Shown here: piece after piece, positions 11,208-22,880 of the stretch
How positions within the stretch are numbered: position 1 is the stretch's first letter
Layout: every line of letters starts with the position of its first letter
From: Pogonophryne albipinna
Lineage: Eukaryota; Chordata; Actinopteri; Perciformes; Artedidraconidae
DNA: 64,000 nt
Reading direction: 5' to 3'
Assembly: GCA_028583405.1 (NCBI GenBank)
Contig: JAPTMU010000032.1
Coordinates: forward strand, 1 to 64,000
The notes under the pieces: generated by a model
Told to the model about the DNA's origin: nothing
The model's input: the letters and a program-made list of their open reading frames with translations, nothing else
Database searches by the model: none
Program-made: the position numbers and the translations under genes

Positions 11208-11795
11208 TGCTTCCTCTTCAATATGAACACTACAGATATCAGCTGCTGGGATTGACTGTATTTCGTGTGTTACTCTGTCTGTTTAAGACATCTGCAGTTG
11301 CAGTGTGACTGTAGTTGTACTATACTTTGCTTTTATTGCAATAAATGATATTGCTGCTGATTTATTTCAGGAACAATCAGGAACTGTTTGTTTCTATTAG
11401 AACTAAGACAGAAAACGTATTACACTTCAAACATTAGCATTGTGAGCATGTTAGCTTCCTGATGCAATTTAGCTGATTTCATTTAGCTCACAATCTGATT
11501 GCAGCTTCACAGTCCGACAGCTGGAGCCTCGTATCAGCTTAACATGAATTCACACTGATAAAGACAACACTTTGTACAAGTATATATGTTTATGTTCGGC
11601 TTCTGTGATTGGCTACATAAAATGCATTGTTAATTGTCTTGGGATGCAATCACTTGAGTTTTGAATATTAAGAACAATGTTATAAGTATTATAAGAATGA
11701 TTTACCCTCAATATGCCTGCTGTGACATGATACAAGGTCATATGTTAGAGGCAAGCATTATGTGGAGGGAGACCTGTGGAACATACAGTATAACA
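11208..11795. other. mtfmt 3' UTR and intergenic
   Basis: Non-coding. The mtfmt 3' UTR probably ends shortly after AATAAA at 11340-11345, giving a 3' UTR of about 150 nt. No gene or repeat was recognised in the rest. Confidence 0.5.
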
Positions 11796-11979
11796 GGCGG
11801 CTTGTGGTGCAGTGGATAGAGCCTTGGTGTTCGGGTCAGGGGGGCACAGGTTCAAACCCCACTGCAGTCAGCATGTCGTTGTGTCCCTGGGACACTTCAC
11901 CCCAAAGTGCTCCTGTGGGCCCACAGTGTTGAGTATGGAAGTCGCTTTGGATAAAAGCGTCTAACAAGTAACATGTAAT
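11796..11979 (+). mobile_element. tRNA-derived SINE
   Basis: The head resembles a tRNA gene with a pol III A box TGGTGCAGTGG (11805-11815) and B box GGTTCAAACCC (11849-11859). It is followed by a tRNA-unrelated body and the teleost SINE tail GTCGCTTTGGATAAAAGCGT, which is shared with L2-type LINE 3' ends in fish. It is truncated or diverged after TCTAACAAGT. It is not a functional tRNA gene because the cloverleaf is not preserved beyond the boxes. Confidence 0.8.
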
Positions 11980-13560
11980 AACACATACTTCTCACCGTGA
12001 GTGGATTGTCTTCATGAATAAATGGCAGCGATGACATGGTGCCTTTTTCCATCCATTTACAAATCCTGTTCACAGACCTTTGTTTCAAAGGCACAATAAT
12101 GAAAATAAACATATCAGAAACATACTTCCCACACACTTTTTGAAGTGGCAAACCATTCAACGTGATGACCTGCTCACCAAAAGGCTTCTGGAAAATGAAG
12201 GAATCCGACACAGAAATGAAAATAATTATTGAAAAGAGGGTAAATCTTGTGTGTGATGGGGTTAGCTCTGTGCAGCTCCCTGGCCCAAACACATTGACCT
12301 TTCATTTGAAGGTCGAATGTCCCTGTAAATGTCCCCTCTGTGGGATGAGTCAAAGTATTCTGGCTCTGAAACACATCATGCCTCCTGACCAATACCCCTG
12401 TAGGCGTAGGCAAAGTCGGCTCATAGCACACAAATACTGTAGTCATCACACGCTTCTGTCATAACATGAATTCATCATTTATACACAAACATCAATCAAA
12501 TTAATATTTTCATAAAAGTATATTGTTTATGTCTGCAAATGACGTACATAATTATTTACATAAAGAGCAGGGGATTGAGGTCCAACCACAGACAGAGACA
12601 CACAGAGCCTCTGAGTTTTGCTCAATAAATCTTGCTTACTAGTTTCACTCAAGATCTAACCATTGCCACTGCACCAATGCCTTCATTAAATGTCTCATGT
12701 CCTCAGTGTCTGGCCAAAGTGTTGGAAAAGGTTCATACACAGAGATTCATTTCAGCGTGAGCAGCTCTGGTTCTGCTCAGGGTTTTTAAGGACAAGCTGG
12801 CACAGAATGCATCAACAACCCTAACCGCAGGATCCAGTAGGAAAAGGCAAACAACACTACTTGTAGTGCATCTCCACATTAGTTGCTGTATGTTTTTAGT
12901 TATGTTTAAGTTTTTAATGATCACATGGTACATTTGGGATTGGCTATTTATGACTCACTTACTTAATTCTTGTGCTGAAGAATTCACTTTTATATTGAAT
13001 ATTACTTTAGCTGGTACATGTGTTTTCTTGTAAAGATGTTGCTTCTGCATAATAACATTTTGCACTGAACACTGAACTGGTGTTGGATACTGCTTGTATA
13101 ATGCTTACATTTCAATTTAGAGTCTAATTGCTCTATTGTAGTTCCTATTTAATTACACTTTTTTTAGTTTTGGCTCTTTTATATTAATGTATTCTTTATT
13201 TTTGACCTTTCTCGATGTAAGATACGTATTTATCTTCTCTGCTGCAACACCAACATTTTCCTTCTGGCCATCAATAAAGGTGATCTGATCTTTTAATAAA
13301 ACATGAAGCTGATGAAGCTGGACAGACTGTCTGGAGGTGATCAGGCTGTGCCTTAGTCTGGACTGTACCACGTCCCACTCTAACTCAGGGAGCTGTCAAG
13401 TGCACTTTCACTTCCCTTTGAGGAAAACTACGAATCAATTAAAGGTAATGCGCAATGTTTAACATTAAAGTATAACTCTACATAAAGTCAATACAACTTA
13501 TGCTGAAGGAAATAGCCCTTATCATGTTGGCTCTGCCCCCCCCCCCCTGTGGTAACGGTT
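11980..13560. other. Intergenic, nothing recognised
   Basis: About 1.6 kb with short reading frames on both strands that show no family resemblance or codon structure. There is a C run near 13537. No repeat boundary was identified. Confidence 0.4.
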
Positions 13561-13746
13561 CAGAGAGACTTCCATTTTACACGGTGACTGCTAGCTGAAC
13601 CTAAAGTGACAGAGCACAACTTCTCCAGTGTAGCAGCCCGCCTCTCTCCAGAGACAGCATGCTTAGCGTTAAACTGTAAGCTGACCAGACCAACACGACA
13701 TTTAGTTTTAAGCACAAGTCAAATTAACAGTGGCGTAGAAACACGG
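13560..13746 (+). other. Possible non-coding first exon of celf1
   Basis: Relatively unique, non-repetitive sequence ending in a consensus 5' splice site (CACGG|GTAAGT at 13747). A CRE palindrome TGACGTCA lies downstream at 13929-13936. The exon at 24479 starts with a splice acceptor, so celf1 needs an upstream exon, and this is the best-looking donor found in front of it. No transcript evidence is available; the start of the interval is arbitrary. Confidence 0.25.
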
Positions 13747-14344
13747 GTAAGTTTGAAATTATTAGACGCTGTTGTAGCTAGCTAACGTTACCATAACAGT
13801 CCCAGTGTGTAGCTGTCAGTTGTTGTCTTAATAATGAAGCTCGCGCTAGTGTAAAGCTCGGCGTAGTATCCACTGTTACTGTTATGGGTTGAACGGCAGT
13901 TAAATATGACAGTAATGTGTTTATGAAATGACGTCATGTTAGAGTTGCTGTGGTTTACAGCAGTAGGGTATGATGTCAGCTGTTTGAGGAGCCGTGAAGC
14001 AGCCCCGGTAACGTTACACTTCGCATTTCAGAGGTCTGTTAAAGAGAATGTTACTAAACCCGGAAGTGGCCACCGTCACTCCTCTCTGTTAGCATGTCCC
14101 TCACAGGATCCTGCTGAAAGGCTGGTTCTAAACACTTCTGGCATAAGGTATTACTGTCTAAATACTTTTTTCTTCATACTTTTCAAGAGTATGTCTAATG
14201 CTAAGACGGCACTCAATTATCTAAATTACTTTGAGTTATTAAGACCAAATGGCTTTGGGTATCAATGTTTGCCTTACCACATTTGTTTATTTATGTTGTC
14301 ATACAACTGAACTAGTCATGAAATCGTTTTTATTGATGGACTGA

Positions 14345-14695
14345 TTGATATGGTGCAAAATGCAAGAGCGTGTAAAACCTGATGTGAGCACAAAATCTGA
14401 GTTTAGGCATACATTTACACTTGTATAACATATCCACGTATCTTTGAACCAAATTTGAAGTCACAGAAGAAAAACTGTTGTAGCTTGTTGAAAAAAAATG
14501 AACTTAGTGATGAAATGTTCACTTGCAGAATTTTTTAATATATTTTCCATTACAACTGCAACTTGGTTATTACAACCTCTCAAATCAGTCATTACAACTT
14601 CACAAATCTGCTCTGTGGCAGTATACATCGGCGGCCTTGACTTTTGCTACACTTCTTGCGATGAATGTGTCGCTAAAGTAATTTTCACCTGTAGA
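14345..14695 (+). repeat. Left arm of a split palindromic element
   Basis: Reads GATATGGTGCAAAATGC through to AATTTTCACCTGTAG. It matches, as reverse complement, the arm at 19205-19590, and in shortened form the MITE at 7190-7325. The two arms enclose about 4.5 kb of other nested repeats, so this is one palindromic DNA element whose centre has been filled by later insertions, or two copies in opposite orientation. Confidence 0.7.
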
Positions 14696-14701
14696 GGAAC
14701 A

Positions 14702-16582
14702 TGGGGAGAAAGGGGGGTTGGAGCGAAGGGGCGGAGCTATCAGAAAGAGGAGGCGCAAGCTCGGGTCAGTCACACAGCCATGTCAGGTCGAACCGGATGA
14801 CTGCGGGGCCCCCCATGTTGCCCCTTTCACACCAACGCGGTTCCAGGGCCGGTTCAGAGCTTGTGCCTGATAAGCACTGGTTTTTCCTGTTCACGCCGCA
14901 GCGGAGCCGGCTCTTTTCCCCGAAAACCGGTTCTTACCAAGCTCGAAAAAAGTGTCGGTCTAGAGGCAAGAACCGCATACGTCACGCTTACGTCGGAGGG
15001 GGGCGAGATTAACCTGAGCTAACAGTTTATGGAGTGTAAGGCAAATACAAGTTGAAACAAGCAGTAGTGCTGAGCAAAGTGACTAGAACGCTTAGTTGGC
15101 CTAGTTCTGGCTAGCGGGTCCTAATTCACAGTTTTTCTGGCCCCATAAAATCGTGGTTCTAGGGCCAGGAACAACCAGGCTGAGTCGGGCTGAGTATGCT
15201 AAACTAGAGAGAGAATCGCTGGCAAGGGGGCTACAACTACAACAAGATGAACATATTTGACCGTGATTTAATTGTAATACACGTTTCAAAATGATGCCGA
15301 AGTAACAACATACTGATACCGGTTAGTAAAAACCATGAATTAATGCTTTGACAAGTCTGCAGACAGACGGCAGGCGAACCACCCTTTTAAAATGCGTGTT
15401 TTCTAAATGGAGCTTGGCTAAGCTAACGTTATATATGCTCCGACCGTCCACACTCACAACAACGGCCTATACAGACATAAATAAACCAGCGACTGTATTC
15501 GCCATGACACAGGCAGTCTGTGGTTTGTACTTGTTTAACTTTTGTCTAGTTTCTGAACAGATATGAAGAGCTGTGAGCTCTGAGTGCTAACAGCTAACGG
15601 CTGTGTTGTTTTTCTGGGGCTCTCATTGAAGATGACGTCACGGCTCCGCCTACACTGCGTTACTATAGTAACTACCCCAGTTCCTAAACTGTAATGGAAG
15701 CGCAGCATTAAAGTGAGCCGGGCCTAAGAAGGCCTAACCAAACCGAGCGAGGCCTGCAGTGGAAACGCGCCATTATAAAAGAAAACACACTTTATAAAGT
15801 CAGGCAACACTAACCAGGCTTCGTGTGATTCTGTTTATTTGTACCTTACTTTGACCATCCGTTCGCTGTTATTGATCATTGTGAAGGGGGCTGACGTTTT
15901 GCTTTGTATTATAGCAGCTATCAGATGGAATCAATACATGGGCTGCACAGGTTGTCATGTCCGACTATCACAAGTAAAATCATAATGAAAAATACGCCGG
16001 TAAAATGTGCCCGTAGAAAACGGTTTATGCCACAAGTTAAAGCAACAAGTAACCTAGTCAATATAGTCAGTGTAGCTTCGGTTGCTATGCTAACATCACC
16101 CATTTTATACCAGAGAAACTTTCATAACAGCGTTGTGATGCCAAACAGCGTCAATTCATACTGGAACACATTCACTTGGGGAATTGGGGATATTTATCAG
16201 CTGCTTGTGTGACAGTCGGACAGTGAAGACCTTACAGCGGCCGCTGCTGTGAGTTAGTAAACTCCAGTGCCGGACGAGCAGCACTGCAGCGGTCGGTAAA
16301 TGCCGCTGTAACACATTAATAAGCAATGAACCACGGCACTCTGGAGAAAAGGTTGGAGAAGTAGTTATTTAACTTAATCTGGCTTTGTATGATTAAAAGT
16401 AACACGATCATCGACCCGACGCAGTCCCCCATTGTTGTTGTTGTGAGCGAAGCACGGAGCTAGAACGGGAGTTGCGTTGGTGTGAAAGGGGCAACAGTAG
16501 TCACTTGTTTGTGTGTGACTGACCCGAGCTTGGGCCTCGTCGTTCTGATAGCTCCGCCCCTTCGCTCCAACCCCCCTGCCTC
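14702..16582. mobile_element. Long-inverted-repeat element
   Basis: Both ends share a long imperfect inverted repeat. On the left GGGGGGTTGGAGCGAAGGGG, AAGCTCGGGTCAGTCACACA and TTGCCCCTTTCACACCAACG (14712-14842) reappear reverse-complemented on the right (about 16472-16575). The interior has no recognisable transposase and includes a 427-bp segment duplicated at 23566-23992. The superfamily is uncertain; it could be two copies of a smaller element in inverted orientation. Confidence 0.6.
14979..15405 (+). repeat. 427-bp duplication, copy 1
   Basis: Identical in length and, by eye, in all but one base (15380 C versus 23967 A) to 23566-23992 in the same orientation. It starts ACGTCACGCTTACGTCGG and ends AATGCGTGTTTTCTA, with different flanks on both sides. 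It has no terminal inverted repeats of its own. Confidence 0.85.
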
Positions 16583-16679
16583 CACCCACATCTACACATG
16601 CATTTCCAAACATTCGGTCTACCTACGCTGTAAAATGTATTATCTTTTCGATTTACACACGGCATCTATTGCACGTCTG

Positions 16680-18015
16680 CAAGCCTGCCTTAACCTGCCT
16701 TCAGGCCCTGGGGCTGATAGTTTTTGTAGGCCCCCTATTTAAACAAGTCATTCATAGCCTCGGCAGGCTCTGTGATCGCACTTCTCCACTCTGTTCCACG
16801 CGCGCCTGGTCCTCTCCTCCAGATGAGTGACGTATCGGGCCTCCCTCATGTATCTGTCCGGTTGCCGTTGGTTCCCCTCCACGTAGCAAGTCCTCGTTGT
16901 CCTCTCCATCTCCTCCAACAGATAATGTCCCTCCTGTCTGTTTTTCCTCTCCCGCTACTCCATCGCTATCAGAACCAGACGGCCTACTTGGCTCCGAGGC
17001 GCCGCGGCCGGCACCGCTGCCGCTCGGTACAGAACTCATCTGTCCTTCCTCCTCATCCTGGCCTACAGGTTTAAAATAACCTGTAAGCTTCGACATGTTT
17101 TGTAATAGCTGCTTGTCTCGAAACTCCTTTTCCCTCAACAATTTCCTTTTCCGAGCGCCTCTCTCAAACTTTTTCTTCTCCGACATTTTCTCCTAAACAA
17201 CCTTCATCTGTCACTCAATCACTCGCAATTTGAATAAGTCACATGTGAAACATATTCTCATTCTGATTGGCTGTTAAGTGGTGCCCACTGACTGTTTCGG
17301 AGTCATCATTTTTGAGAAAAATCTCTGGAATCCATCGATCTGATTGATTAGCGGAGCAAATGATCAAAATACTACGGAGGGAAGATATTTTCGTTTGGAT
17401 TACTGGTCTGGGGGAAGCTCACGAGTGTGTGTGTACGTGTGTGTGTTTGTGTAATTTTGCTTTGTGTGTATTGTGTTTGTTTCCCGGGGAAAACACTCAC
17501 GAGAAACACCGGCTGTTGTTATGCCTGCTGTGACGTCAAGTTACTCCGTTGTCCGCTTGTAATTATGCCGAAGCTTCAAAGTTGTATTTATCCTCTGAAT
17601 TTGCCGAAACAAGTTTAATATTCTGAAAGCCAAGACTTTGTTTATTTGAAATCAGATGAAAACAAACTGTAACGGACCCTGCCGTGTTATCTATGATTAC
17701 TATATGCCTTACATTCATAATTTCAGCCGGAGGGAGGGGGGGCAGCGCTGTGGAAGAGCAGAGTGCGAGGGAGAGCTGTCATCTTCCCTTTACAAGCTTC
17801 AAAAATTTATTTATCGTGTGATTTTGGAAATAAAAGTTTCATATTCTGAAAGCCAAGACTTTGTTTATTTAAAATAAAAATAAAAACACCCGAAAAAAAT
17901 AAATATATATTTGAATTTTTTTTAATTTTTTTTTTTATTGGCTCATGATAGACCCCCAATCTCCGTAGGCCCCTGGGCTTCAGCCCAGGTCAGCCCGTGC
18001 ATTAAGGCGGCCCTG
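16680..18015 (-). mobile_element. hAT element (1336 bp) inside the L2
   Basis: Flanked by 8-bp duplications CACGTCTG at 16672-16679 and 18016-18023. The ends are related inverted repeats: left CAAGCCTGCCTTAACCTGCC, right (reverse complement) CAGGGCCGCCTTAATGCACG, both running into GGGGC-rich sequence. The uninterrupted L2 copy near 55.65 kb has a single copy of the target sequence, giving the empty site. It carries only the first part of a transposase on the minus strand (16752-17186), so it is non-autonomous. Confidence 0.85.
16752..17186 (-). pseudogene. hAT transposase N-terminal fragment (ZMYM1-like)
   Basis: A 144-codon minus-strand frame starts MSEKKKFERGARKRKLLREK, a Lys/Arg-rich start with LTGYFKP, like the N-terminus of ZMYM1-like transposon proteins common in fish. 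It continues with Ser/Gly/Asp/Glu-rich low-complexity sequence. The TTF/MYM zinc finger, catalytic core and dimerisation region are all missing; the frame runs to the element's end zone. It is a deletion relic inside the 16680-18015 hAT. Subfamily by N-terminal resemblance only. Confidence 0.6.
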
Positions 18016-18214
18016 CACGTCTGACCGTCCTGGGAGAGGGATCCCTCCTCTGTTGCTCTCCCTGAGGTTTCTCCCATGTTCCCCTTTAAACTTTGGGGTT
18101 TCTCTGGAAGTTTTTCCTTGTACGATGTGAGGGTCTAAGGACAGAGGGTGTCGTTTTCTCATACTGATATTCTGCACAAACTGTGCTGTTGTATTTACTG
18201 TATAGTGTCCTTAC

Positions 18215-19110
18215 CAGTGACGTGCGGTGAGGTTCATGGCTGGTGAGGCACTGACTCTTTCAGAGTCAGATTTACAAATATTATATATTTTGACCTTAAA
18301 GGTGGCGGGGTAGGTAATTTTGGAGAAACCAGCTCGAGTGCGCTAGAATTTGAAAATACACAGCCCCTCCTCCAACACACACGAACGCTTTTTGTAAAAG
18401 TCCTCTTTATCTTCCTCTAGTTTCAAAAGTCTAGCTTGTTGTTTTCGTCTGCGTAGAATAACAGTAGCAACAAGAACCTGTGGGCTCACTTGCGCCCCCT
18501 TCAGTGCGGCAGAGGTTGTGGCTGCCTCCCCTGGTGCTTTTTTCATTGCCGTTGTATGATGAGACCAGCGGGCTTAAATATCATATATACGTGAAATAAG
18601 TTATTTAGAGACTATGGATGGCGAGGATAAATGTAATAAAGGGATCTACAAACATTACATTGGTGACATACAGTGAGATGGTGCAGGCATGCGCTTAGGG
18701 CCCGCTTTCCAGACAGTTTCTGTGGGGTGACGCATTCTGAGGTGAGGCAGAGCTCATCTGTGCCTCACCTCACCACACAGTAACTGGCTTGAGCGCGCTC
18801 ACAAAATAAGTGCCCGCACTAAATTAGTGCCCGTGCTCCAGCAAGTTACTGTGGGCTTCTGTGAGGCAGAGCTCGTCCCTGCCTCACTTCTCAATCTCAT
18901 CGCTCCCCGTAGTTGTAGCGGAGCTCAGCAAATTAGCCGATTTTTACTATAAAAAGCGATTGGAATCAAACAGAAATCACATTTACAACACAGATCAGTG
19001 GAGACATTTTATTATTATTATTTTTTGTATTATTATTATTTTTTTCTGTTACATTGGAGAATGACAAGTGAGGCTCTGCCTCACCTGCCTCCCCTGACCG
19101 CACGTCGCTG
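18215..19110. mobile_element. hAT element (896 bp), second insertion in the L2
   Basis: Ends are CAGTGACGTGCGGTGAGG on the left and, reverse-complemented, CAGCGACGTGCGGTCAGG on the right. It is flanked by GTCCTTAC at 18207-18214 and 19111-19118. It has internal GAGGCAGAGCTCATCTGTGC-type repeats and no transposase. A minus-strand frame (18343-18546) is unassigned. Confidence 0.85.
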
Positions 19111-19204
19111 GTCCTTACTGTAAGGTAATTATTATATGTAAAGCACTTTGGCTCGACCAAAAATCGTTTTAAAAATGTGCTATATAAATAAAACTTGATT
19201 TGAT

Positions 19205-19590
19205 TTGATTTACAGGTGAAAATTACTATTATCGCAAGAAGTGTAGCAAAAGTCAAGGCCGCAGATTCGTCGATGTATACTGCCACAGCGCAGATTCGTG
19301 AAGTTGTAATGACTGATTTGAGAGGTTGTAATAACCAAGTTGCAGTTGTAATGAAAAATATATTTAAAAAAAATATATTTTTTTGCAAGTGAACATTTCA
19401 TCACTAAGTTCATTTTTTTTCTACAAGCTACAAAACTTTTTTTTTTTCTGTGACTTCAAATTTGGTTCACAGTTACGTGAAGTAAGTTACAGTTAAGTGT
19501 AAATGTATGCACACAAGCACAGATTTTTTTTCTGCTCACATCAGTTTTTACAAGCTCTCGCATTTTGCACCATATCTACCTTCATACATG
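19205..19590 (-). repeat. Right arm of the split palindromic element
   Basis: Reverse complement of the 14345-14695 arm, extended outward to ACCATATCTACCTTCATACA, the same outer end as the mtfmt intron MITE (TGTATGAAGGTAGATATGG). It contains AT-rich slippage runs around 19360-19450. Confidence 0.7.
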
Positions 19591-19754
19591 ACAGCTACCC
19601 TTTTATCACCAGCTGTGTTTTGACTAAATAATTATTTATCCTGTGGACATTTTGTGTCACAACTAACTTTATTTAACTTGCCTGAGTCACAATAGAGTTT
19701 TAGCATTGCTTTGTTTCCCCGGTGCACACTGAAACACAGACCCAAACTCTGCCT

Positions 19755-20227
19755 TACCCCTAGATTCCACCTAGTCCGTCTGCGCCGCGTCACGGGGCTG
19801 CGTCGCGGTTTTGGTCCGACCTCCTCCAGCGTCATAGCCCACCGGGCGCGTTTCAGAAGCGGAGTTTTTGTTGATTTGGGCATATTTCCTGGACAGGCTA
19901 CTTCGTGCAGACAAAGTTAATAATAATTGTAATATTCCAGTTATAAACGACATGAATCAAAGATGTGTTGCTGTATTTTAGTGGTAAAAAAATGCATTCA
20001 TCATCATAATTATTCTATATATATAATTGACACAGTGCCTGTAAACCGGAGGAGAACGCTGGCATTTCTCCTCCTACTTGAAAGACTACGGAGGGATAGG
20101 GTCTGCAAATTAGTTTATTTTGGGGATTGACTGGATGCTCTGACCGGTCCACTTCCTGCGAGACGCTTTTGGGACGCTTCTGGGACGCTTCTAGCCGTAA
20201 CGCGGCGCGTCTGGTGGAATAGCACCC
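19755..20227. mobile_element. MITE-like inverted-repeat unit
   Basis: The left end TAGATTCCACCTAGTCCGTC TGCGCCGCGT is mirrored by the right end (reverse complement GCTATTCCACCAGACGCGCC GCGTTA). The interior is GC-rich near the ends and AT-rich in the centre. There is no coding sequence. The target duplication was not resolved. Confidence 0.45.
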
Positions 20228-20282
20228 ATTGACTAGAGTGGTTGCGATCGCTGTGAACGCCGCGGCGCAGCCGTAACAGCCG

Positions 20283-20927
20283 GTTCGTCGTCGTAACCGA
20301 CTTGAGTGGGCAAATGCTCACCTTCGATGGCGTCTGGCACGTTGGAGAGGTGTTTTCTTCACGGATGAATCCCGGTTTTCACTGTTCAGGGCAGATGGCA
20401 GACAGCGTGTGTGGCGTCGTGTGGGTGAGCGGTTTTCTGATGTCAATGTTGTGAATCGAGTGGCCCATGGTGGTGGTGGGGTTATGGTATGGGCAGGCGT
20501 ATGTTATGGACGACGAACACAGGTGCATTTTATTGATGGCATTGTGAATGCACAGAGATACCGTGACGAGATCCTGAGGCCCATTGTTGTGCCATTCATC
20601 CACGACCATCACCTCATGTTGCAGCATGATAATGCACGGCCCCATGTTGCAAGGATCTGTACACAATTCCTGGAGGCTGAAAACATCCCAGTTCTTGCAT
20701 GGCCAGCATACTCAGCGGACATGTCACCCATTGAGCATGTTTGGGATGCTCTGGATCGGCGTATACGACAGCGTGTTCCAGTTCCTGCCAATATCCAGCA
20801 ACTTGGCACAGCCATTGAATAGGAGTGGACCAACATTCCACAGGCCACAATCAACAACCTGATCAACTCTATGCCAAGGAGATGTGTTGCACTGCGTGAG
20901 GCAAATGGTGGTCACACCAGATACTGA
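20283..20927 (+). pseudogene. Tc1-like transposase, 5'-truncated
   Basis: The C-terminal catalytic half of a Tc1/mariner transposase. The frame starts inside the protein at RRRNRLEWANAHLRW and shows the DD34E set: D at 20364 (FFTDESRFS), D at 20628 (QHDNARPH) and E at 20733 (SPIEHVWDAL), with 34 residues between the last two. HGGGGVMVWAGV is also typical. One in-frame TAG at 20820-20822 interrupts the tail, which continues EWTNIPQATINNLINSMPRR and stops at 20925. The paired HTH DNA-binding half is missing upstream. Confidence 0.9.
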
Positions 20928-21250
20928 CTGGTTTTCGGACCCCCCCAGACCCCCCCAATAAAGCAAAACTGCACGTTTCAGAGTGGCCTTTTATTGTGGC
21001 CAGCCTAAGGCACACCTGTGCAATAATCATGCTGTCTAATCAGCATCTTGATATGCCACACCTGTGAGGTGGGATGGATTATCTCAGCAAAGGAGAAGTG
21101 CTCACTATCACAGATTTTTTCAGATTTGTGAACAATATTTGAGAGGAATGGTTATTTTGTGTATATAGAAAATGTTTTAGATCTTTGAGTTCATCTCATG
21201 AAAAATGGGAGCAAAAACAAAAGTGTTGCATTTATATTTTTGTTCAGTGT
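20928..21250 (+). mobile_element. 3' end of the Tc1-like element
   Basis: Non-coding 3' part of the Tc1 element, ending in the inverted-repeat sequence AAAGTGTTGCATTTATATTT TTGTTCAGTGTA common to fish Tc1 elements. The matching 5' end is absent, so the copy is 5'-truncated with its left edge at about 20.28 kb. Confidence 0.75.
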
Positions 21251-21700
21251 ATGTCTGCCATCTTATATATTTCTATTTAAGGCTTTACTGATGTGCCAAA
21301 ATAATGTCACCTAATGTTATTGAGTTAAAATATCAATATTGTGTCAAAGTTAACATTAGTTGATATGACTGCGATTAAATCAGCATATATTTCTGCCAGG
21401 GGATGCCACCCCTTAAATTCTCCTGCCACCCTCTTGCCACCCCATGAATATTTTTCTAGATCCACCCCTGCTGCAGTCCAACATCCTTCAATCATTTGTT
21501 TTCCAGTTGGCCAATCAAGGTTATTAAGTTAAAATGCTTTGTAGCATCATGCTAGTTGTACTCATTACCTCACTATGTTAAATTACATCACTAAGTATTT
21601 CATTGTCCCATGTACCTGTTACAACACATGTTTAAAAAAGAAAGAATTTGAACAGTATTTATTTTTAAACCTTTCAAATTCTTAGCAATAAGCAGTCCTG
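21251..21700. other. Spacer with a hAT end scrap
   Basis: Around 21405-21475 it has GATGCCACCCC and CTAGATCCACCCCTG, which read in reverse as a CAGGGGTGGATCTAG hAT-type end. No gene is visible. Confidence 0.4.
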
Positions 21701-22010
21701 AGGCCTGTACTATGAAGCCGGATTTTCACTTAGCGAGCTAACTTCAGGGTAAACTCTGGGTTTCCGGTTCTACGACGCTGGTTCTCTTTTTACCGGGCTA
21801 GATCTCCATGGTATCTTATGCTGAACGGCTAACCTGGGGCCTATACTACGAATCTAGTTCAACATATACTGGATATGTTTTGAGTTATCCGGTTGACTTA
21901 ATCCAAAACAAACCCGCTCTCGCTAAACTGTACTACGACCCGGGTTATCAAGTGGATCGCTCAAGCCAGCCGTGTCCTATCTAGTTAGGTGCGCGTTCAC
22001 ATGAAAGGGG
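21701..22010. repeat. Teleost interspersed repeat fragment
   Basis: Two related openings, GAGGCCTGTACTATGAAGCC at 21713 and GGGGCCTATACTACGAATCT at about 21837, plus GTACTACGACCCGGGTTATC near 21930, are variants of one common fish DNA-transposon end. No coding sequence. The superfamily is uncertain. 22011-22880 holds nothing recognisable. Confidence 0.45.
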
Positions 22011-22880
22011 TGGTATTTGGAGCATTCGACCAATCACAAACATGGAGAAGCATACTGACAGCGCAGCGTCATACTTCCTGAATGAAAAGTCAACTATAAT
22101 ATTAGACATATGAAGAAGTTAAACTTTAAACATCCATGACTTAAACACTTGATCCAGGATCAAAGCCACATAGCTGCACCTGCAAGGTGAATACAGCTGG
22201 TAAAAGAAAAAGTGTTTGAATTAACAGGTTTATGATATCACTGCCCCGTCTAAGACACGATCTGACTTTAATTACATTAAAAAATAAATAATACTTCTGC
22301 ATACAGTATGTGACACTGTGAGTGTTGCACGGCCAGATACAGCTCAGCTGAGGAGATATATGATACAGTATATTAATGTGGAGATGTTATAGGAGAAACA
22401 GTGACGGATCAAACTGATTCCACTCTCATATGTTTTCCTGAAGGAAGTCTACATCCTTGTAGTGTCAGCACAGATCAGTCCTCATTTACATATGAGAACG
22501 ATTTAGCATTGTGACTGGGAAGCTTTAGAAAGGGCTGTCTCAAACCTGTCATAATTGGCCTTACAGATTACAATGTTGCGAGTGTTGATGGGTCTCTAGA
22601 TGCTGATTTAAATTGTATGATAACTTTTTTAAAGACGAACATGTTTTCATTTTTGCTCTAAAGTGGTCTGAACTGATAAAAAAGGTCTTGGTGTTCAGTA
22701 ATGCAGGAGAACCAGGTGATTTGAAGTCATTAATTTAACACCACAAACCTGATCGGATTGTTGTCTGTCTGTAAAAAGATTGAACCCTTCTCAGTCTGGT
22801 GCAACTTGCCCAAATATTGCAACAAAGCCAACCAACCACCAGGGTGCACTGAGCGGCTCCTGTCAAACTGACCGTCAGAG

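Larger units (their letters stand above)
16583..19204 (+). mobile_element. L2-clade LINE 3' part, split by two hAT insertions
   Basis: Three pieces (16583-16671, 18024-18206 and 19119-19204) form one L2-type 3' end in + orientation. They read CACATGCATTTCC, GGCATCTATTGCACGTCTG, CCGTCCTGGGAGAGGGATCC, TTTCTCCCATGTTCCCC and a tail TATAAATAAAACTTGATTTG. The minus-strand copy at 55425-56360 has the same order without the interruptions. Only 3' UTR sequence is present. Confidence 0.75.

Noticed and set aside
11796..11870. A tRNA gene from the A and B boxes
   Set aside because: Body and tail are those of a SINE and the acceptor stem does not pair.
12162..12464. Overlapping frames on both strands between mtfmt and celf1
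   Set aside because: Composition not protein-like and no conserved motif.
14701..15012. 103-codon + frame and the 62-codon minus frame 15101-15289 as genes
   Set aside because: Both lie inside repeat sequence; the 62-codon frame recurs at 23688-23876 only because the 427-bp segment is duplicated.
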